The notes below the pieces were generated by a model. The model saw only the letters and a list, made by a program, of their open reading frames with translations. It was not told the origin of the DNA and did not search any database. From contig QMRZ01000057.1 of the NCBI GenBank assembly GCA_003649495.1, positions 1-8,566 on the forward strand: DNA of 8,566 nucleotides. The letters are read 5' to 3'. Numbering within the stretch: the stretch's first letter is position 1; each line of letters opens with the position of its first letter. This document shows, piece after piece, positions 5,224-8,566 of the stretch. The stretch comes from Thermoprotei archaeon. GTDB taxonomy: Archaea > Thermoproteota > Thermoprotei > Thermofilales > Thermofilaceae. Position numbers and translations under genes: made by a program.

Positions 5224-8200
5224 CTACGATACTTCTAGCTCCACCTTATCCTTCAGGATGAGCCTGGGCGCGATGCCGAGGCTCATGAGCTCCTGCAGCA
5301 GGAGCTTGAAGGCGTAGGACACGTATATCGGGTGCAGGTTCCCCTTCTCCCTGCACACGGGACACACTAGCTCGTTCCTCCTAGCGTCGTACCAGCCTAT
5401 GAAGCCGCAGTTCTCACAGACGAATATCAGCGTCTTGTCGGAGGACTCGAACAGCCTCTCCTTCAGCAGTATAGAGGCGCCGTGGCCGACTAGGCAGTCC
5501 TTCTCCATCTCCCCGAACCTCAAGCCTCCCTCCCTCGCCCTCCCCTCGGTCGGCTGCCTCGTCAGTATCTGGACCCTGCCCCTCGCCCTCGCGTGTATCT
5601 TGTCGGCCACCATGTGGTGCAGCTTCTGGTAGTAGACCACGCCGATGAATATCTCGGCCTCCAGCCTCTCGCCCGTGATCCCGTTGTACAGCACCTCCTT
5701 CCCATCGCTCCTGAAGCCGAGGGCGTGGAGCATCTCCCTCAGCTGCTCCTCGGGCGTGCCCTCGAACGCGGTCGCGTCCACGGGCCTGCCTGTCAGCGCG
5801 GCCACCTTGCCGGCTATAGACTCCAGCAGCTGCCCCACGGTCATCCTCGAGGGTATCGCGTGCGGGTTGATGAGCACGTCCGGCACGATGCCGTCCTCCG
5901 TGAAGGGCATGTCCTCCGCCGGCACTATCATGCCTATCACGCCCTTCTGCCCGTGCCTCGACGCGAACTTGTCGCCCAGCTCCGGTATCCTCAGGTCCCT
6001 AACCCTCACCTTCACGAGCCTGTTGCCGTCGGGGTTCTCGGCTATCACGACCCTGTCCACTATCCCCTTCTCGCTGGGCCTCATGCTGACCGACGTGTCC
6101 CTCCTCCTCGTGCCGGTCCTGTACTCGAAGAAGCTGCTCATGAACCTGGGCGGGCTGGTCTTCCCTATGATCACCTCCCCGCCCCTCACCTCGGACTCGG
6201 GGAACGCTATCCCGTCCCTCGGGTCCAGCTTGACGTAAGCCTCCCTCGACCTGTAGCCCCTCACGTCCTCCGAGGGCACCTCGATCCTGTCCTCCTGGCC
6301 GCCCGGGTACTTCGCCTCAACAGCCTCGTAAGTCCTGAAGAACGTGGAGCGCGCGAGGCCGCGCTCGATGGCCGCCTTGTTGATGACTATCGCGTCCTGG
6401 ATGTTGTAGCCGCCGCCCGTTATCACAGCGACTATCATGTTCTGGCCGAAGGGCCTGTCGTCGAGGCCCACGAGGTCGAACACCCTAGTCCTCACGAGAG
6501 GCTTCTGCGGGTAGTGGAGCAGGTGCATCCTCGGGTCCATCCTGTGGAGGAAGTTCGCGGCCGGGAAGCCGAGGGCCTGCTTCGCCATAGCCGCCTCGTA
6601 GCTGTTCCTGGGCGACTGGTTGTACTCCGGGTAGGGTATGACGGAGGCGACGACGCCCAGGATCGCGGCCGGCGTTATCTCGACGTGCGTGGTCTCGGGC
6701 GTTATCTCGTCCACGCTCTCGGCTATCAGCGCGTTCTCCTCCTCCTCAGCGTCCAGGTACTCCACGATCCCCCTCCTCACGAGGTCGCTCCAGCTCCACT
6801 CGCCAGTCCTCAGCTTCTCCAGGTGGGAGGGCTTGAGCTTCAGCTGCCCGCCCTCTACCACGAGGAGGGGCCTCCTAATCCTCCCCCCATCACAGTTCAC
6901 GTAGACCTCGTCGAGGTGCTCAGTCCTGTAGTGGGCCACGTTGACCTCGTGGTGGACCTTGCCCTGCCTCCTCAGCTCCCTCACCATCCTGACCAGCTCC
7001 TCCCCGTCCTCGTGGACCCCGATGAGCCTACCATTGAGGAAGACCTTGCTGCCCCTAACCCCCCTCTCCCTGGCCTCCCTTATCGGCACGACGCCCAGCT
7101 TGTTGACCAGCAGCTCGTAGACCTCCCTCTCGTCGATCCCGATCGAGACGGTCGCCAGCAGGGCCAGGTTCTTCACGAGCCCACAGTTCTGGCCCTCCGG
7201 GCTCTCCACGGGGCACAGCATCCCCCACTGGGTTGGGTGCAGCTCCCTAGCCTCGAAGTGCGGCTGAGTCCTGCTCAGCGGGGAGACGACGCGCCTCAGG
7301 TGGCTTATCATGGACAGGAAGTTAGTCCTGTCCAGGATCTGGCTCACGCCGGTGCGGCCGCCGGGCCAGTTGCCGGTGGCCAGCGCATTCCTCAGCTTAT
7401 CCGTTATCACGTCCGCCCTCGCCAGCGTGTAGAGGTTCACCTCCCTGCTCTTGCTCCTGCTCTTCTCCAGCTGGTACCTGAGGTCCCTCATGAACTGCCT
7501 GAAGGCCTGCCTGAAGACCGCGGCCATCAGGTCGCCAGCCAGCTTGAACCTCTTGTTCGCCAGGTGGTCCTTGTCGTCCGGCCCCCTCCTCCCCAGCACG
7601 AACTCCAGCAGCTTCTCGACCATCTGCCCCAGGAAGTACGCCTTATCGATCCTGTTCTCCGGCTTGAGGCCCAGGTGCGGGAGGAAGTACTGGTCTATCA
7701 CCTGCTGCGCCCTCTCCAGCCTCACCTCCTTAGGCTGGCCCACCGCCACCCTGGCGCCCAGGTAGTCGAGCGCCTCCTCCACCGTCGGCGCGATCCTGCC
7801 CTGCTCGAGGAGCGTGGGGTAGAGCTCGTTCAGTATCTCCTCGTCGTCGGTTATCGCGTTCACGATGTCCTTATCGCTCTCCAGCCCCAGGGCCCGCATC
7901 ATCACCATCAGCGGTATCCTCGTGGGCACCGCGGGGAACGTGACGTACAGCTGCCCATCCCTAGTCCTCTCCACCGTCACGGGTATCCGGTACGCGGCGG
8001 CGGATGAGAACACCTTAGCGACGTGCGTCACCGAGCTCCCGCTCGGCCCGTAGTCCACCAGCACCCTGTTGACCGCCAGGTCCTCCTGTATTATCAGGAC
8101 CCTCTCAGACCCGTTGATTATGAAGTAGCCTCCCGGGTCCCTCGGATCCTCCCCAGCCTTCACCTGCTCCTCCTCACTCATCCTCGAGAGCGGGCACTTG

Positions 8201-8566
8201 ACGGACTTCACCATTATCGGGAGATCGCCTATGTAGACCTTCGCCCTATCCCTCTCCTCCCCCTCCTCTATAAGCGTCATCTCCAGGAACATGGGGGCCG
8301 CGTACGTCAGGTTCCTGATCCTGGCCTCCATCGGGAGTATCGAGCTCTCCGATCCGTCAGCCTCCTTCACGCGCGGCTCCTCCACGTATATGCGCCCGAA
8401 CGCCACCTCCAGGCCCGGTATGCCGGACTCCACGGGCCCCATCTCATTCACGATCTCCTGCAGCGTCTTCTCCACGAACTTGTTATACGAGTCGAGGTGC
8501 TGCCTCACCAGGCCGTGCTCCCTCATGAACGCCTGCACGAGCAGCCACGCGTCCTCCCTAGAGTAC
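5224..8566 (-). CDS. rpoB: DNA-directed RNA polymerase subunit B (RpoB), unsplit archaeal type; N-terminus cut by the window edge
   Basis: The second-largest RNA polymerase subunit, forming one side of the active cleft. The reading frame stays open to the right edge: visible residues begin YSREDAWLLVQAFMREHGLVR, so the GTG at 8538 is internal and probably only a few residues are missing. About 1,113 residues are seen, near the usual crenarchaeal length, in one piece rather than split B'/B''. Landmarks in order are: the protrusion (RQHLDSYNKF), the fork region (CPVESPEGQNCGLVKNLAL), NQSPRNSYEAAMAKQ, the active-centre YNIQD (Gln codon 6397-6399), GDKFASRHGQKG (5941-5976), NPHAIPSRMTVGQ, TRQPTEGRAREGGLRFGEME, and a C-terminal zinc site. 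The zinc ligands are two CxxC pairs, with codons at 5416-5418, 5407-5409, 5362-5364 and 5353-5355. The motif normally reading YNxED has Gln in place of Glu. No rpoA1 follows; the next gene downstream is convergent. Codon bias is strong, as expected for a highly expressed gene. Confidence 0.98.
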   Translation of the reverse strand, partial: YSREDAWLLVQAFMREHGLVRQHLDSYNKFVEKTLQEIVNEMGPVESGIPGLEVAFGRIYVEEPRVKEADGSESSILPMEARIRNLTYAAPMFLEMTLIEEGEERDRAKVYIGDLPIMVKSVKCPLSRMSEEEQVKAGEDPRDPGGYFIINGSERVLIIQEDLAVNRVLVDYGPSGSSVTHVAKVFSSAAAYRIPVTVERTRDGQLYVTFPAVPTRIPLMVMMRALGLESDKDIVNAITDDEEILNELYPTLLEQGRIAPTVEEALDYLGARVAVGQPKEVRLERAQQVIDQYFLPHLGLKPENRIDKAYFLGQMVEKLLEFVLGRRGPDDKDHLANKRFKLAGDLMAAVFRQAFRQFMRDLRYQLEKSRSKSREVNLYTLARADVITDKLRNALATGNWPGGRTGVSQILDRTNFLSMISHLRRVVSPLSRTQPHFEARELHPTQWGMLCPVESPEGQNCGLVKNLALLATVSIGIDEREVYELLVNKLGVVPIREARERGVRGSKVFLNGRLIGVHEDGEELVRMVRELRRQGKVHHEVNVAHYRTEHLDEVYVNCDGGRIRRPLLVVEGGQLKLKPSHLEKLRTGEWSWSDLVRRGIVEYLDAEEEENALIAESVDEITPETTHVEITPAAILGVVASVIPYPEYNQSPRNSYEAAMAKQALGFPAANFLHRMDPRMHLLHYPQKPLVRTRVFDLVGLDDRPFGQNMIVAVITGGGYNIQDAIVINKAAIERGLARSTFFRTYEAVEAKYPGGQEDRIEVPSEDVRGYRSREAYVKLDPRDGIAFPESEVRGGEVIIGKTSPPRFMSSFFEYRTGTRRRDTSVSMRPSEKGIVDRVVIAENPDGNRLVKVRVRDLRIPELGDKFASRHGQKGVIGMIVPAEDMPFTEDGIVPDVLINPHAIPSRMTVGQLLESIAGKVAALTGRPVDATAFEGTPEEQLREMLHALGFRSDGKEVLYNGITGERLEAEIFIGVVYYQKLHHMVADKIHARARGRVQILTRQPTEGRAREGGLRFGEMEKDCLVGHGASILLKERLFESSDKTLIFVCENCGFIGWYDARRNELVCPVCREKGNLHPIYVSYAFKLLLQELMSLGIAPRLILKDKVELEVS

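Noticed and set aside
5165..5226. A possible C/D box small RNA on the minus strand (TGATGA near 5200)
   Set aside because: The C-like box lacks the leading purine, and no matching CTGA D box lies within the usual 50-70 bases.
5135..5317. A 60-codon plus-strand frame in the convergent gap
   Set aside because: No ribosome binding site, low-complexity Ser/Thr-rich product, and it overlaps the rpoB 3' end.
7186..7203. SPEGQNCG in RpoB, differing from the bacterial EGPNIG
   Set aside because: Gln at this position is common in archaeal and eukaryotic RpoB/Rpb2 (for example TPEGQACG), so it is not unusual.
5593..8007. An 804-codon open frame antisense to rpoB
   Set aside because: It is a shadow of rpoB: this stretch of rpoB has no TTA, CTA or TCA codons in the matching register, which leaves the opposite strand open. 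The translation is rich in His, Pro, Leu and Arg with no domain pattern, while the rpoB frame matches the family throughout.

Overview
This 8.6 kb window looks like chromosomal DNA from a hyperthermophilic archaeon, most likely of the Thermoproteota (crenarchaeal) side. The evidence is an unsplit archaeal/eukaryal-type RNA polymerase B subunit, heavy use of AGG arginine and ATA isoleucine codons in GC-rich genes, a GGTGA-type Shine-Dalgarno sequence, AT-rich BRE/TATA-like promoters, and at least one apparently leaderless gene. I cannot fix the genus from the sequence alone.

Layout: (1) Bases 1-384, minus strand: the first 128 codons of a protein I do not recognise, running off the left edge. 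(2) Bases 385-485: a short divergent promoter region. (3) Bases 486-3008, plus strand: a complete cytosolic GH2 beta-mannosidase of 840 aa. (4) Bases 3009-3147: an AT-rich gap with a T-rich tract, a good BRE/TATA element and a perfect 8-5-8 palindrome that runs into the ribosome binding site of the next gene. (5) Bases 3148-5037, plus strand: a two-gene operon encoding a zinc-dependent MDR sugar/polyol dehydrogenase that lacks the structural-zinc lobe, and a xylose-isomerase-like TIM-barrel sugar (phosphate) isomerase/epimerase. (6) Bases 5038-5223: a convergent intergenic region with an inverted repeat. (7) Bases 5224-8566, minus strand: rpoB, complete at its C-terminus and missing only the extreme N-terminus at the window edge.

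The three plus-strand genes read as a small carbohydrate island: mannosidase releases mannose (or a related sugar) from short beta-mannosides, and the dehydrogenase plus isomerase could interconvert a sugar, polyol or sugar acid further. The exact substrate cannot be read from sequence. The neighbouring rpoB is a housekeeping gene on the other strand.

The points most worth a second look are: an E-to-Q change in the near-universal active-centre E-D pair of RpoB; the palindrome over the dehydrogenase ribosome binding site, with a partly matching half-site in the mannosidase promoter; the loss of the structural-zinc lobe in the dehydrogenase; and the absence of rpoA1 directly after rpoB. I saw no mobile element, CRISPR array, tRNA or rRNA.
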